This document shows, in pieces, positions 35,763-44,758 of a stretch of DNA of 64,000 bases. The stretch covers positions 124,001 through 188,000 of the forward strand of contig NZ_KB912879.1 of assembly GCF_000383875.1 (NCBI RefSeq), read 5' to 3'. Position 1 is the first letter of the stretch, and each line of letters opens with the position of its first letter. This DNA is from Caldibacillus debilis DSM 16016. Lineage in GTDB: Bacteria > Bacillota > Bacilli > Bacillales > Caldibacillaceae. The notes beneath the pieces were generated by a model. That model ran no database searches. It was not told where the DNA came from and worked only from the letters and a program-made list of their open reading frames with translations. Both the position numbers and the translations under genes were made by a program.

Positions 35763-36216
35763 TCATTCCCTGGCTTGAAATTCGATTTCGAAAAATGGAA
35801 ACCCTTCCTCTTCTTCCGGAACCGGGACAAATCCCAAACGTCCGATTAAAACTTGCGGATGCGGGATTCGCATTCCACTGCAGCCAGGAGGCGCCGTTTT
35901 TTTCCGACCATTCCCGGATCCGCTGAAACAGCAAGGCCCCGATCCCCCTGTTTCTGTATTCCGCGAGCACAAACAAATCATGAAAGCGATGGATGCTTTT
36001 CCCCGTCCGCAAATGGGGGCCGTAATCTTGCACCCAGGCATAGCCGACGGCTTGATGGCCGGCATAGGCGACCGGTATGTAGTGGCTCGGGCTCTGGACA
36101 TAGGCCAAAAACCGTTTTTCCGCCGATGTCCGGGCATCCGTTCCCCCTCTTTTTTCCAAAAGAAACCATAAATTTTCCCAATCTTCTTCCTTTGCCGTCC
36201 TTACGACAACGTCCAT
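35763..36216 (-). pseudogene. GNAT acetyltransferase with a +1 frameshift
   Basis: The N-terminal 100 residues (MDVVVRTAKEEDWENLWFLL, LFVLAEYRNRGIGALLFQRI, GASWLQWNANPAS) are a normal GNAT domain with the acetyl-CoA loop. Near 35838-35845 the frame must shift by one base to reach the expected ending RLGFVPVPEEEEGFPFFEIEFQ, which stops at 35763; the unshifted frame gives an unrelated tail to 35746. One extra base in the TCGGACG stretch explains it. The break lies at the point where GNAT proteins have NxxAxxFYxxLGF. Sequencing error or recent inactivation. Confidence 0.72.
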
Positions 36217-36324
36217 TTTCCTCTTTTCCCCTCCCTAAAAATGCATCCGCTCAAATTTCCTGCTTTTTGAAACGTCAGCGGAAAATCTTTCGTCTAAACC
36301 GGCAAAAAAGAAGGTGAGCCGTTG

Positions 36325-36750
36325 ATGATGAGAAAAGCACTGATTCTTCTTTGCACCGCCTTATTTTTGGGAGGATGCCTGGAACAGCCCCTCAAAAAAC
36401 CGCCCCAGGCGGAAATAACGATCGAGGGCCGGCGCGTCTCCGCCGTCCAGGGCTCCTATTGTTGGGAAGAAGTTTGCGCGGATGCGAAGTATTCCTCCGC
36501 CTTTGAGGCGGGGACGGAAATCCGGCCGGTCGAAGTTTCCCCCGGCACACGGGTCAAGATCCGTTTTCCGGAAGAGCCGGACCATTTGACCGTCGCGCAA
36601 TGGACGGATGAGCATTCCTCGTCGGAAGTGAGAATGAAAGACCATGCCTTTGCCGTCCCGGACAAAGAAGGACTGTATGTTTATGAACTTTCCGCCCGCT
36701 GGAAAGAAGGCGAAGCAAGCTTTGCCTTTTCCGTCGAGGTAAAGGAGTGA
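36325..36750 (+). CDS. Small lipoprotein of unknown function
   Basis: Exported lipoprotein of 141 aa with a signal peptide ending in lipobox LGGC (Cys18), then a beta-rich domain with GSYCWEEVCAD (two Cys that could pair), PGTRVKIRFPEEPDHLTV, and a C-terminal YVYELSARWKEGEASFAFSVEV that looks like an immunoglobulin-type strand pair. Similar single-domain lipoproteins with a SYCW motif occur in Bacilli without assigned function. The ATG at 36325 lies 7-8 nt from GAAGGTGA. It appears to be monocistronic, and nothing around it suggests a role. Confidence 0.75.
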   Translation: MMRKALILLCTALFLGGCLEQPLKKPPQAEITIEGRRVSAVQGSYCWEEVCADAKYSSAFEAGTEIRPVEVSPGTRVKIRFPEEPDHLTVAQWTDEHSSSEVRMKDHAFAVPDKEGLYVYELSARWKEGEASFAFSVEVKE

Positions 36751-37300
36751 GGCGCCGTATCCGGATTGCGGCCCCGGACCTTCCCGGATGCAACAGGCGG
36801 AAAGGACGGATGGGCCTCATGAATGTTTCCGAACGGAAAAAGCGGAAAGGATGGATAAGGTCCGATGAAAATTTTCCGGAACGGAAATCCGCCGGAAGAT
36901 TAACCCAAACGGTTGATCGTGCCGCAGGATCGGGAAGGATCCCGCAAAAAAAATGCAGCGCGGATGAAAGACGTCGGCGAAACGAAGGGGTTCTCCAAAA
37001 AATGAAAGGAGATCTTGCCCCCATCCGGAACTTCCGGAGGAACCGATCGGTCCGAATATTGAAACGGCTGATTCCCAGCCGGGCATAGGCCCGCTTTTTG
37101 ACGCCGCGCCCAAAGGGACAAAACCGGAGAGAAAAATTACGGATCAAACAAAGCGCGGCCGTTCCCGCTCTTTTCCCAGGAAATCTCCGCCGGCATCCGG
37201 CCTGCCTCCATCAGACTCCCCTTCGCTGCGAACGGAAGCTCCCCTTCGGTTTCGCCGAAGGAAAGATGCGTCCCGACGCCGCCCTTGATGCTGAAGGGAA
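36751..37300. other. No gene recognised
   Basis: 550-bp spacer. A plus-strand frame starting inside the lipoprotein stop gives a basic 113-residue product without motifs and was not accepted. No terminator with a T tract seen. Confidence 0.45.
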
Positions 37301-37714
37301 TCATCCGTTTTTTTTAAAAAAAGATTTCAAAGACCCGAGCAAATCGCTGAAGAAAAGGATGGAAAGCAGCCCGCTGATCGTCAATACATTGGCGATCTTG
37401 CCATCGAAAGCGAGCGTGCCGATTAAGATTAAGATCATGCCGATGTAAAACCCGGGATCGGACAGTTCTTCCATAAAATCCTTTTTTTCGTCAATTTTAA
37501 TTTTTTCTTGCAATGTTTTATCGTTTTTTATCAAATCGTCAATCGTCACCTGGAACATATCGCTGATTTTGATCATATTGCTTATATCCGGATAGCCCTT
37601 GTCCGTTTCCCACTTATAGACGGCCTGGCTGGAAACATTCAACGCCTTCGCCAAATCATCCCGAGACATCCCCCTTTCTTCCCTCAGCTTCTTTAACTTG
37701 CTGCCAAACCCCAT
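37301..37714 (-). CDS. XRE-family regulator with C-terminal membrane anchor
   Basis: Protein of 137 aa: the Cro/CI-type helix-turn-helix occupies residues about 5-60 (LKKLREERGMSRDDLAKALNVSSQAVYKWE), then the linker KIDEKKDFMEELSDP and two hydrophobic segments (FYIGMILILIGTLAF, NVLTISGLLSILFFSDLLG). Membrane-tethered XRE proteins of this size are common in Firmicutes and often sense envelope conditions. ATG at 37714 with AAGGAGG 6-7 nt upstream. It is divergent from the lactonase operon across a 350-bp AT-rich gap and may regulate it or itself; the target is unproven. Confidence 0.88.
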   Translation of the reverse strand: MGFGSKLKKLREERGMSRDDLAKALNVSSQAVYKWETDKGYPDISNMIKISDMFQVTIDDLIKNDKTLQEKIKIDEKKDFMEELSDPGFYIGMILILIGTLAFDGKIANVLTISGLLSILFFSDLLGSLKSFFKKNG

Positions 37715-37923
37715 CGATTTGCCTCCTTAAATTGTTCTCTTTAAAAACAGGCTACAACAAATCCCCTTTTTTTGAAATAAACTTTTGGTTGAAACGAAAA
37801 ACTTTAAGTTATTTTCGCACCAACGCCGCTTTTTGCTTTCCGGTACATGCCTCCCCGGCTTTTTTCGGTCCGGTTCCCACAAATTTTTCTAAAATATTTC
37901 ATAAGAATAAATATATTAATATA
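37715..37923. other. AT-rich divergent intergenic region
   Basis: Unusually AT-rich for this window. It contains AACTTTAAGTT (37801-37811), a 5-bp inverted repeat with a 1-bp centre that could be an operator for the divergent XRE gene. Confidence 0.4.
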
Positions 37924-37952
37924 TTGAAAATATTAAATAATTCCAGTAAAAT
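37924..37952 (+). promoter_or_regulatory. Promoter of the lactonase-ADH operon
   Basis: TTGAAA (37924-37929), 17 bp, TAAAAT (37947-37952). Expected start about 37959. Confidence 0.7.
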
Positions 37953-37996
37953 GACTTTAAATTCCGTATCTTCCGGGTTTTTCCTCGGACCAGAAA

Positions 37997-38010
37997 TGGA
38001 ATCGCTTACA
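37997..38010 (+). promoter_or_regulatory. Probable CcpA cre site
   Basis: TGGAATCGCTTACA matches TGWAANCGNTNWCA at 13 of 14 positions. About 40 nt downstream of the predicted start site, where CcpA acts as a roadblock, and 58 nt before the lactonase ATG. Confidence 0.65.
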
Positions 38011-38067
38011 TCCTTCGCGCCGGACCCTTTTCCCATTTTATGAAATTCAAAATAAAGGAGGTTTCTT

Positions 38068-38901
38068 ATGAGCAAGCCGAAACTCTATGTCCTGGACACG
38101 GGGACGATGAAGATGGACAAGAATTACTTGATAGCCATGCATAATCCGGCGAGCATCGACAACCCGAACCCGCCGGGGGAATTTATCGAATTTCCCGTTT
38201 ATGCGGTGCTCATCGACCATCCGGAAGGGAAAATTTTGTTCGATACCGGATGCAATCCGGAAGGCATGGGAAAAAACGGAAGATGGCCGGAAAAGGTGCA
38301 AAAGCTCTTTCCCGCCTTCCAAGATGAATCCTGCTACTTGATCAACCGGCTGGAACAATTGAAGGTCAGTCCGAAAGACATTAAATATGTGGTGGCCTCC
38401 CATCTCCATCTCGACCACGCGGGCTGCCTGGAGCTGTTCACCAACGCGACGATCATCGTCCATGATCTGGAGCTCGCCAACGTCATGAAACAATACGCGA
38501 TGACGAAAGACATGGGCGCCTATATTTGGGCGGACATCCATGCATGGATTAAAAACGATTTGAAGTGGCGGACGATCACGGAAGAGGAGGACGAAGTCGA
38601 ACTCGTCTCCGGCGTGAAAATTTTAAACTTCGGCCCCGGTCACGCTTACGGCATGCTCGGCCTGCACGTGGTTCTGCCCGGCAAGGGGGGAATCATCCTG
38701 GCTTCGGATGCGGTGTACACGAAAGAAAACTACGGACCGCCCGTGAAGCTGCCCGGGATCCTTTACGATTCCATCGGATTTTCCAAGACGGTCGAAAAAA
38801 TAAGAAGATATGCAAAAAAGACGAATTCGGAAGTCTGGTTTGGCCACGACGCGGAACAGTTCAAAACCTTCATCAAATCCACCGAAGGGTATTATGAATG
38901 A
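38068..38901 (+). CDS. Metallo-beta-lactamase-fold lactonase, N-acyl homoserine lactonase (AiiA/AttM) family
   Basis: Zinc hydrolase of 277 aa. The dinuclear zinc motif is SHLHLDHAG (HxHxDH), followed by GPGHAYGMLGLHV (third His) and ASDAVY (bridging Asp) and a C-terminal WFGHDAEQF; the Tyr typical of this family is in the YTKENYG region. There is no signal peptide, so it is cytosolic. ATG at 38068 with AAAGGAGG. Relatives open acyl-homoserine lactones or simple lactones such as gamma-butyrolactone. The alcohol dehydrogenase encoded 51 bp downstream and the cre site upstream argue for a catabolic lactone rather than only quorum quenching. Substrate not proven. Confidence 0.85.
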   Translation: MSKPKLYVLDTGTMKMDKNYLIAMHNPASIDNPNPPGEFIEFPVYAVLIDHPEGKILFDTGCNPEGMGKNGRWPEKVQKLFPAFQDESCYLINRLEQLKVSPKDIKYVVASHLHLDHAGCLELFTNATIIVHDLELANVMKQYAMTKDMGAYIWADIHAWIKNDLKWRTITEEEDEVELVSGVKILNFGPGHAYGMLGLHVVLPGKGGIILASDAVYTKENYGPPVKLPGILYDSIGFSKTVEKIRRYAKKTNSEVWFGHDAEQFKTFIKSTEGYYE

Positions 38902-38952
38902 CCGAAAACGCTTCTTTTTTTCATTTTCCTGCGGGAGTGGAGGGATCGGAGC

Positions 38953-40077
38953 ATGAAAATCAAATCGGCGGTTTTGCGGGCGTCCGGTTTGGAACGGCCT
39001 TACGCAAAAAGCCAACCGATCAAGATCGAAACGCTGGAACTGGATCCCCCCGGTTACGGAGAAGTATTGGTGCAGATCAAGGCGGCCAATCTTTGCCATT
39101 CCGATCTGTCCGTCATTGACGGATCACGACCCCGGCCATTGCCGATGGCCCTCGGCCATGAAGCGGCGGGAGTCGTCGTCGAGGCCGGCGAAGGGGTCGA
39201 GGACCTGGAACCCGGCGACCATGTCGTCTGCATCTTCGTCCCGAGCTGCGGCCAATGCCTCCCCTGCAAAGAGGGGCGGCCCGCCTTATGCGAAAAGGGC
39301 GCCGAAGCCAATGGGAACGGCACCCTGATCAACGGGTCAAGGCGATTGCACAAAGGGGATGAGCCGATCCACCACCATCTCGGCGTATCGGCCTTTTCCG
39401 AATACGCGGTCCTCTCGAGACATTCATTGGTCAAGGTGGACCCCGGCATCCCCTTTGAAAAAGCCGCTTTATTCGGATGCGCGGTCATTACCGGCGTGGG
39501 CGCGGTCGTGAACACGGCAAACATCCGATTGGGCAGCACCGTCGCGATCGTCGGCCTCGGCGGAGTGGGATTGAGCGCATTGCTGGGCGCCTCCGCCGCC
39601 GGGGCAAGCCGGATCATCGCCGTGGACATCAACGAAACCAAACTGCAAAAGGCCAAAGAACTTGGCGCGACGGATACGTTTAATTCCCGAGACAAAGAGG
39701 TGGTGGAAAAGATCAAAGCGGCGACGGACGGCGGCGTGGATTACGCCTTCGAAACCGCCGGAGCCGTGCCGGCCATGGAAGTGGCCTACGCGATTACAAG
39801 ACGGGGAGGCACCACCGTCACGACGGGCCTGCCCCACCCGGAACATCATTTTTCCTTCCCCCAAGTGACGCTTGCGGCGGAAGAAAGGACGATCAAAGGT
39901 TCTTATTTGGGAAGCTGCGTGCCGCAGCGGGACATCCCCCGATATATCGAATTGTTCAAACAGAACCGGCTGCCGGTCGACCGCCTGGTCTCCCACATCA
40001 TTTCCTTGGAAGAAATCAACGAAGGCTTCGATCGATTGGCCGACGGCGAAGCGTTTCGGATCCTGGTTCGATTTTGA
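38953..40077 (+). CDS. Zinc-dependent alcohol dehydrogenase (MDR family)
   Basis: NAD-dependent dehydrogenase of 374 aa. The catalytic-zinc region is NLCHSDLSVIDG with GHEAAGVVVEAGEGV, the structural-zinc loop is CGQCLPCKEGRPALC (four Cys), and the Rossmann motif is GLGGVGLSALLGASAAGA; overall closest in style to class III/aryl-alcohol dehydrogenases. The ATG at 38953 follows GGAGGG by 9 nt. It is co-transcribed with the lactonase and ends in a terminator. It would oxidise the hydroxy acid released by lactone hydrolysis to an aldehyde acid, comparable to the second step of the Agrobacterium BlcABC pathway. That pairing is an inference. Confidence 0.87.
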   Translation: MKIKSAVLRASGLERPYAKSQPIKIETLELDPPGYGEVLVQIKAANLCHSDLSVIDGSRPRPLPMALGHEAAGVVVEAGEGVEDLEPGDHVVCIFVPSCGQCLPCKEGRPALCEKGAEANGNGTLINGSRRLHKGDEPIHHHLGVSAFSEYAVLSRHSLVKVDPGIPFEKAALFGCAVITGVGAVVNTANIRLGSTVAIVGLGGVGLSALLGASAAGASRIIAVDINETKLQKAKELGATDTFNSRDKEVVEKIKAATDGGVDYAFETAGAVPAMEVAYAITRRGGTTVTTGLPHPEHHFSFPQVTLAAEERTIKGSYLGSCVPQRDIPRYIELFKQNRLPVDRLVSHIISLEEINEGFDRLADGEAFRILVRF

Positions 40078-40090
40078 CGGGAAAAAGGAA

Positions 40091-40119
40091 GCCCCGTCCT
40101 CCGTTGAAGGCGGGGTTTT
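40091..40119 (+). terminator. Terminator of the lactonase-ADH operon
   Basis: Stem gccccgtcct/aggcggggt with a 7-nt loop followed by TTTT, 14 nt after the ADH stop. Confidence 0.75.
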
Positions 40120-40297
40120 CGCCATCTTCTGGCCGCTTTTCTGTTCCGCGGGCCCGCTGCCCGGCCGGCGCCATCCTCTTTTTTCCCTGGCTGACGCGGT
40201 ACATCCCGATGGAAAACGGGCCGAACCTTTCATTTTCTCTCCGGTCTTCTTCACGCGAAGCAAGGTCTTTCCCGATGAAAGCTGACCGGACCCGGCT

Positions 40298-40720
40298 TCA
40301 GCGTTTTTTCCTGTACAGCCACTCCTCCGACCTTTGATACCCGTTTTTTTCATAAAAGGCCTGGGCGGCCTTGTTGTTCTGTCCCGTCAATAACTGAAAA
40401 CCCTTCACATTCTTGTCTTTAAAATAATCTTCGGCAAATGCCAGGAGGGCCGTCCCGACGCCCTGCCGGCGGTATTCTTCTTTGACAAACAGCTCCGTGA
40501 TCTCCGCATAGTTCATCGCATAGCACACGGATTTGAAAAGTTGAACGCAGCAAAAGCCGGCTGGCACTCCGTCAACGAATGCGAGAAAAACCTTTTCCCG
40601 GTCGTTGTTCATCAGGGAATCGGCCATAAGTTCCTTCGTCGTGACACCCTGGCCGTTAAATTGCTCATTGAGTTCGAACAATGGATCCACATCATGGATC
40701 GTGGCGAGCTTGATCTCCAT
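40298..40720 (-). CDS. GNAT acetyltransferase
   Basis: Compact GNAT of 140 aa: N-terminal MEIKLATIHDVDPLFELNEQF, acetyl-CoA site EEYRRQGVGTALLAFAE, and the C-terminal NNKAAQAFYEKNGYQR, a complete fold with the usual Tyr. This layout is found in aminoglycoside 6'-type and general protein/small-molecule N-acetyltransferases; the substrate cannot be inferred. ATG at 40720 with GGGAGGAG 5 nt upstream. It is convergent with the alcohol dehydrogenase gene and has no obvious operon partner. Confidence 0.85.
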   Translation of the reverse strand: MEIKLATIHDVDPLFELNEQFNGQGVTTKELMADSLMNNDREKVFLAFVDGVPAGFCCVQLFKSVCYAMNYAEITELFVKEEYRRQGVGTALLAFAEDYFKDKNVKGFQLLTGQNNKAAQAFYEKNGYQRSEEWLYRKKR

Positions 40721-40812
40721 AAAACTCCTCCCTCAAAACCCGAATCGATGGGCATCCGTTATTCGTCCCGGGACCGTTCATCGGAAAGTTCGGTTCTCAA
40801 GGTAACTCGCGC

Positions 40813-40841
40813 CGCTCTCCTCAACTCGCGGTTTCTTGTTC
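40813..40841 (-). repeat. Duplicate of the pcp 3' end
   Basis: Reads EQETAS-stop on the minus strand and is identical in 28 of 29 bases to the true end of pcp at 40877-40905. Offset 64 bp. The 35 bp between copies is AT-rich (gagtaaaaaagagccaatttttt). Confidence 0.85.
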
Positions 40842-40884
40842 TATTTAAAGAGTAAAAAAGAGCCAATTTTTTGCAACGCTCTCC

Positions 40885-41505
40885 TCAACTCGCGGTTTCC
40901 TGTTCAGCGAGCACTTCGATCATCAAGACCACGGCCCTTTCCAAATCCGCCTGGGACCAGCTCGGAAGGGCAGGCTGCCGGACCGCCAGCTCGTGGGAGG
41001 CGGGCAAATGGACAAAACCGCCGAGCACGGGCCTGTTTTCGCTCTTTATCTTATGCAGCACCGAATACATAATATGGTTGCAAAGATACGTCCCGGCCGT
41101 ATTGGAAATTTGGGCGGGATATCCCTTTTCATTCAGCCGGTCGACCATCCGGCGGATCGGCAGCGTGGAAAAATAGGCCGCCGGGCCGTCCGGAACAATC
41201 GGTTCGTCCCGGACAAAAACGCCGCGATTATCCGGTCCCCCGTCCTTGCAATTGATGGCGACCCGCTCCGGGGTGATCTTCGTCCTTCCCGCCGCAAGAC
41301 CGAGGGAAAGGACGATATCCGGTTCGATCTCCTCCAGATGGCCCAAACAAACGTCGGCCGATTCGGAAAAATCCACGGGAAGGACCCGCCCAAAAATTTG
41401 CAGGCCGCCGATCCTTTTCCCGTCCAGATGTTTGACGATCGGTTCCGTCGGATTCACCGGGTGATCTTGGAACGGAACGAAACCGGTCAGTAACAGCTTT
41501 TTCAC
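40885..41505 (-). CDS. pcp: Pyrrolidone-carboxylate peptidase
   Basis: Cysteine peptidase of 206 aa that removes N-terminal pyroglutamate from peptides in the cytosol. Catalytic residues: Glu in the TPERVAINCKD region, Cys in SNTAGTYLCNHIMY and His in GFVHLPASHEL; the start LLLTGFVPFQDHPVNPTE is the family signature (FEPFGG-like). The GTG at 41505 is chosen because GGGGAG lies 8 nt upstream and the mature family start VKKLLLTGF begins there; the frame extends further without a site. The C-terminal six codons and stop are duplicated 64 bp downstream. Single gene. Confidence 0.93.
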   Translation of the reverse strand: MKKLLLTGFVPFQDHPVNPTEPIVKHLDGKRIGGLQIFGRVLPVDFSESADVCLGHLEEIEPDIVLSLGLAAGRTKITPERVAINCKDGGPDNRGVFVRDEPIVPDGPAAYFSTLPIRRMVDRLNEKGYPAQISNTAGTYLCNHIMYSVLHKIKSENRPVLGGFVHLPASHELAVRQPALPSWSQADLERAVVLMIEVLAEQETAS

Positions 41506-41591
41506 TTGAACCACTCCCCCGTATGATTTTCTCCAAGCGAAGCAGCCGCTTCTTTTCCCAAATTCACCGGCCTTTTTGCGCAAAAAGCGGA

Positions 41592-41858
41592 TTAAAATTC
41601 AACGGCCTTCCATCGTTGCAAAAACGAACAATTCAACCTTTCCGCCAGTCCCTTTTTCACGGACTCCAGGTTCAAACGGTGAACCTCCCTCTCATCCCGG
41701 ATGAATCGGCGGACCGCCTGGATTCGGTAAAAGGGAACCTTCGCTTTTCCATCTCGGCCCGAATGGGCCGACCAACCATCTCGGATCTGTAAAACGGTAA
41801 ACCTCTCCTGTTTGATCCCCTTGAGCCGAATGTGGTCAAAAATGTGGTCAAAATGCAT
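41592..41858 (-). CDS. Hypothetical protein, 88 aa
   Basis: Small basic protein starting 9 bp after the rlmCD stop: ATG at 41858 with AAGGAA 6 nt upstream. The sequence FDHIRLKGIKQERFTVLQIRDG is beta-strand-like, followed by RIQAVRRFIRDEREVHRLNLESVKKGLAERL, helical and strongly charged. I do not recognise a family. Its position and binding site suggest translation with rlmCD. No cysteines, signal peptide or membrane segment. Confidence 0.5.
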   Translation of the reverse strand: MHFDHIFDHIRLKGIKQERFTVLQIRDGWSAHSGRDGKAKVPFYRIQAVRRFIRDEREVHRLNLESVKKGLAERLNCSFLQRWKAVEF

Positions 41859-41867
41859 GTTGATTCC

Positions 41868-43256
41868 TTAAATTTCTTGTTCCTTCAACGTCATTCGGAC
41901 GACGGCTTCCACATGCTTCGTCTGGGGAAACATGTCCACCGGCTGCACCGCTTCCGTCCGGTAGCCGCCGTCTTCCAAAATCCGCAAATCCCGGGCCAAG
42001 GTGGCCGGGTTGCAGGAGACGTAAACGACCCTTTGCGGGGACATCTTCAGGATCGTTTCAAGCAGGGAAGGTTCGCAACCTTTCCTCGGCGGGTCGACGA
42101 CGATGCAATCGGGCCGCAGGCCCGCTTCGTACCATTGTTCCATCACCGTTTCCGCCTTTCCCACGGCAAATTCGGCGTTCCGAATGCCGTTTAATTCGGC
42201 GTTCCGCTTTGCATCCGCGACCGCTTCCGGAACGACTTCCACCCCGTATATCTTTTTCGCCCTTCCGGCGAGGAACAGGGCGATGGTTCCGATGCCGCAA
42301 TAGGCGTCGATGACGGTTTCTTCGCCGGTCAATCCGGCGTATTCCAACGCCTTTTCGTACAACACCCGGGTCTGGACCGGGTTGACTTGATAAAAGGATT
42401 GGGCGGATATGGCAAAACGGATGTCCCCGATCTTGTCGTAAATCACGTCCCTTCCCCAGAGCACCCGCGTTTCCTCGCCCAAAATGACGTTGGTCCGCTT
42501 CGGATTAATGTTTTGGACAATCGATTTCACGTCCGGAAAGGCCTCCACGATCCCGCGGACCAATTTTTTCCTGTTGGGGATCTCATCGGTGCGGGTAATG
42601 AGGACGACCATGATCTCCCTCGTGGCAAGGCCATATCTCACCATGATATGGCGGAGGACGCCCTCGTGCCTTTCCTCATCATAAGGCGGAATCTGCAAGT
42701 TCCCGCACAGCTCCTTTACCTTCTGCACCACTTCATCGGTTTTTTCCATCTGGATGAGGCACCGGTCCATGTCGATGATCTTGTGGGTGCGCTCCCGGTA
42801 AAAACCGGCGACAAGCTCCCCGTCCTTCATCCCGACGGGCACCTGCACCTTGTTCCGGTACCGCCACGGGTCCCCCATGCCGATGATCGGCCGGATGTCG
42901 GCGTGGGCAATCTTCCCGATCCGCTGCAGACAATCCCGGACATGTTTTTCCTTCATGCGCAGCTGGGCGGCATAGGACATATGCTGGAGTTGGCACCCTC
43001 CGCATTGATGATACACGGGGCAGGGAGGGATCCGGCGATCGGGGCTTTCGACCGCAAGTTCCAGCAGCTTCCCGTAGCCGTAGCTTTTGTTGGTTTTCAA
43101 CACCCTTACGGTGCCCCTTTCCCCCGGCAAGGCGCCGGGAACGAAAAGGGGATAGCCGTCCGCTTTGGCCACGCCTTGTCCGTCATGGGTGACATCTTCA
43201 AATTCGGCCTCGATGGTTTGATTTTTCGCAACGGGTATGTCCGCTTTCTTCGCCAT
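41868..43256 (-). CDS. rlmCD: 23S rRNA (uracil-C5) methyltransferase RlmCD
   Basis: SAM-dependent enzyme of 462 aa that in B. subtilis methylates both U747 and U1939 of 23S rRNA. An N-terminal TRAM domain ([21 protein letters not shown]) is followed by the Fe-S cysteines [10 protein letters not shown] with a fourth in DMDRC, then the SAM site ([14 protein letters not shown]), the catalytic motif [12 protein letters not shown] and the nucleophile Cys in [12 protein letters not shown]. The ATG at 43256 is 5-6 nt from GGGTGG; a GTG at 43265 abuts it. It follows dgkB on the same strand, the conserved Bacillus order. Confidence 0.95.
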   Translation of the reverse strand: MAKKADIPVAKNQTIEAEFEDVTHDGQGVAKADGYPLFVPGALPGERGTVRVLKTNKSYGYGKLLELAVESPDRRIPPCPVYHQCGGCQLQHMSYAAQLRMKEKHVRDCLQRIGKIAHADIRPIIGMGDPWRYRNKVQVPVGMKDGELVAGFYRERTHKIIDMDRCLIQMEKTDEVVQKVKELCGNLQIPPYDEERHEGVLRHIMVRYGLATREIMVVLITRTDEIPNRKKLVRGIVEAFPDVKSIVQNINPKRTNVILGEETRVLWGRDVIYDKIGDIRFAISAQSFYQVNPVQTRVLYEKALEYAGLTGEETVIDAYCGIGTIALFLAGRAKKIYGVEVVPEAVADAKRNAELNGIRNAEFAVGKAETVMEQWYEAGLRPDCIVVDPPRKGCEPSLLETILKMSPQRVVYVSCNPATLARDLRILEDGGYRTEAVQPVDMFPQTKHVEAVVRMTLKEQEI

Positions 43257-43433
43257 CTTTTCCACCCTTTTATTCCCGCATCGGAGCGGGCAGACTTCCT
43301 GTACGGTTCCGTCTACAAAAAAAATTTCGGCCGGACGGGCCTGCCGTTAAAAAAGTTTCCATTGAAACATTCCGGATTTTCACGAAAAAAGGGCAAAAAG
43401 ACCTCCGGCCGCCTTCCGTTGATTCGGCAGCAT

Positions 43434-44363
43434 CTATAGATTCTCTTCCAAAATTTTCTTGTCTTCCGGACGGAGTTGATCGATCGGTGCAAATACCTGT
43501 AAATGACGGCAAATATTGGTAAACGTTGCGGGGGTTTCCCCGCCCAATTCCCCGTCCAGATTGATCAAAACCTTTTCCGGTGAAGAAACTTTAATCCGGG
43601 AAGCCTTGGCAAAAATGATTTTCGGATCGTTTAAATGTTCCCCGCGGAGGGCCATTGTCGCCAGCCGGATAAAATCCGCCAAATTCGTCTTCTTCAGGAT
43701 GAGCAAGGAAAAATAACCGTCGTTGATCGAAGCGTAGGGAAACAGTTTTTCAAAGCCGCCCACGGAGTTCGTCAATCCGATCAAAAACAGCATCGCTTCC
43801 CCTTCAAACATCTGGTCGTCATATTCGAGATTGATGTAAGTGGGCCGTATCGAAGGCAGGATCTCGATCCCCTTCAAATAATAGGCCAGCTGGCCCAACA
43901 TCGTCTTCAGTTTGCTGGGCACCTCGTAGGTCAGCTCCGTCAGCCGGCCCCCTCCCGCGATATTGATAAAATATTTATCGTTCATCTTCCCGATATCCAC
44001 CGGGATCGTTTCTCCCTGGAGGATGATCTCCGTCGCCCGCAGCACGTCGCGGGGGAGATGGAGGGCGCGGGCGAAGTCATTGGTCGTCCCGACCGGAATG
44101 ATGCCGAGCTTCGGCGGATTCTTCTGCCGGGCAAGGCCGTTGACCACTTCGTTCAACGTTCCGTCGCCGCCGGCCGCCACCACGATGTCGCAGCCCCGTT
44201 CCACGGCGGATATGGCGGCCTCCGTCGCGTCCCCTTTGCCCGTGGTGGCATGGCAGGAGGTTTCAAACCCGGCCTGCTCGAACCGCTGCAGCACCTCCGG
44301 CAAATATTTTTTAAAGATTTCCCGCCCGGAAGTCGGATTATAAATGATCCTTGCTCTTTTCAT
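43434..44363 (-). CDS. dgkB: Diacylglycerol kinase DgkB
   Basis: Soluble lipid kinase of 309 aa that phosphorylates diacylglycerol back to phosphatidic acid, which is needed for lipid turnover with lipoteichoic acid synthesis. It has NPTSGREIF at the N-terminus, the nucleotide-binding GGDGTLNEVVNG, GIIPVGTTNDFARAL, and the metal/active-site region INDGYFSLLIL. The MKRARIIYNPTSG start (44363) matches the B. subtilis protein; upstream in-frame ATGs at 44369-44384 exist and no start has a good ribosome binding site. It lies directly upstream of rlmCD. Confidence 0.95.
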   Translation of the reverse strand: MKRARIIYNPTSGREIFKKYLPEVLQRFEQAGFETSCHATTGKGDATEAAISAVERGCDIVVAAGGDGTLNEVVNGLARQKNPPKLGIIPVGTTNDFARALHLPRDVLRATEIILQGETIPVDIGKMNDKYFINIAGGGRLTELTYEVPSKLKTMLGQLAYYLKGIEILPSIRPTYINLEYDDQMFEGEAMLFLIGLTNSVGGFEKLFPYASINDGYFSLLILKKTNLADFIRLATMALRGEHLNDPKIIFAKASRIKVSSPEKVLINLDGELGGETPATFTNICRHLQVFAPIDQLRPEDKKILEENL

Positions 44364-44695
44364 CGTCATCATCCATTTTTTCATGAATTCATCGAATTAA
44401 TTCTTTATAATAAAATCATATAATAAGGCCGGTTTCCTTGCAAATTTTTCAAGGCGTTTCCAATCCGCCGCCGGGCCCGCCGGGCAGGACGGAAAAGGGC
44501 GGCCTGGGCCGTTTCATCGGCAAAGCCTGGCGAATAACCATTATGCCCATCCTTCAACCGTTTGATGATCGATCATCTCCGGAGAGACGGGACGGCCGTA
44601 AAGGACGGCAATCCCTTGCCCTTTTCCGCTTGCGCGCCGCACCCGCCTTTCCCGCCGGACCCGATTCATGCCGGCAAATTCCAGGGAAAGAAGCA

Positions 44696-44724
44696 TTTAC
44701 TTATTCCCGCAAATCTTTTAATAT
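44696..44724 (+). promoter_or_regulatory. Promoter of the dicarboxylate symporter
   Basis: TTTACT (44696-44701), 17 bp, TAATAT (44719-44724), 35 bp before the ATG. The preceding 330 bp (44364-44695) holds no recognisable gene. Confidence 0.6.
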
Positions 44725-44758
44725 TTTAATTAGTTTGTTTATAAAGGAGAAGTGAGTC

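Noticed and set aside
36747-37088. 113-residue frame after the lipoprotein
   Set aside because: No ribosome binding site of its own, extreme Arg/Lys content, no motif; high-GC shadow frame.
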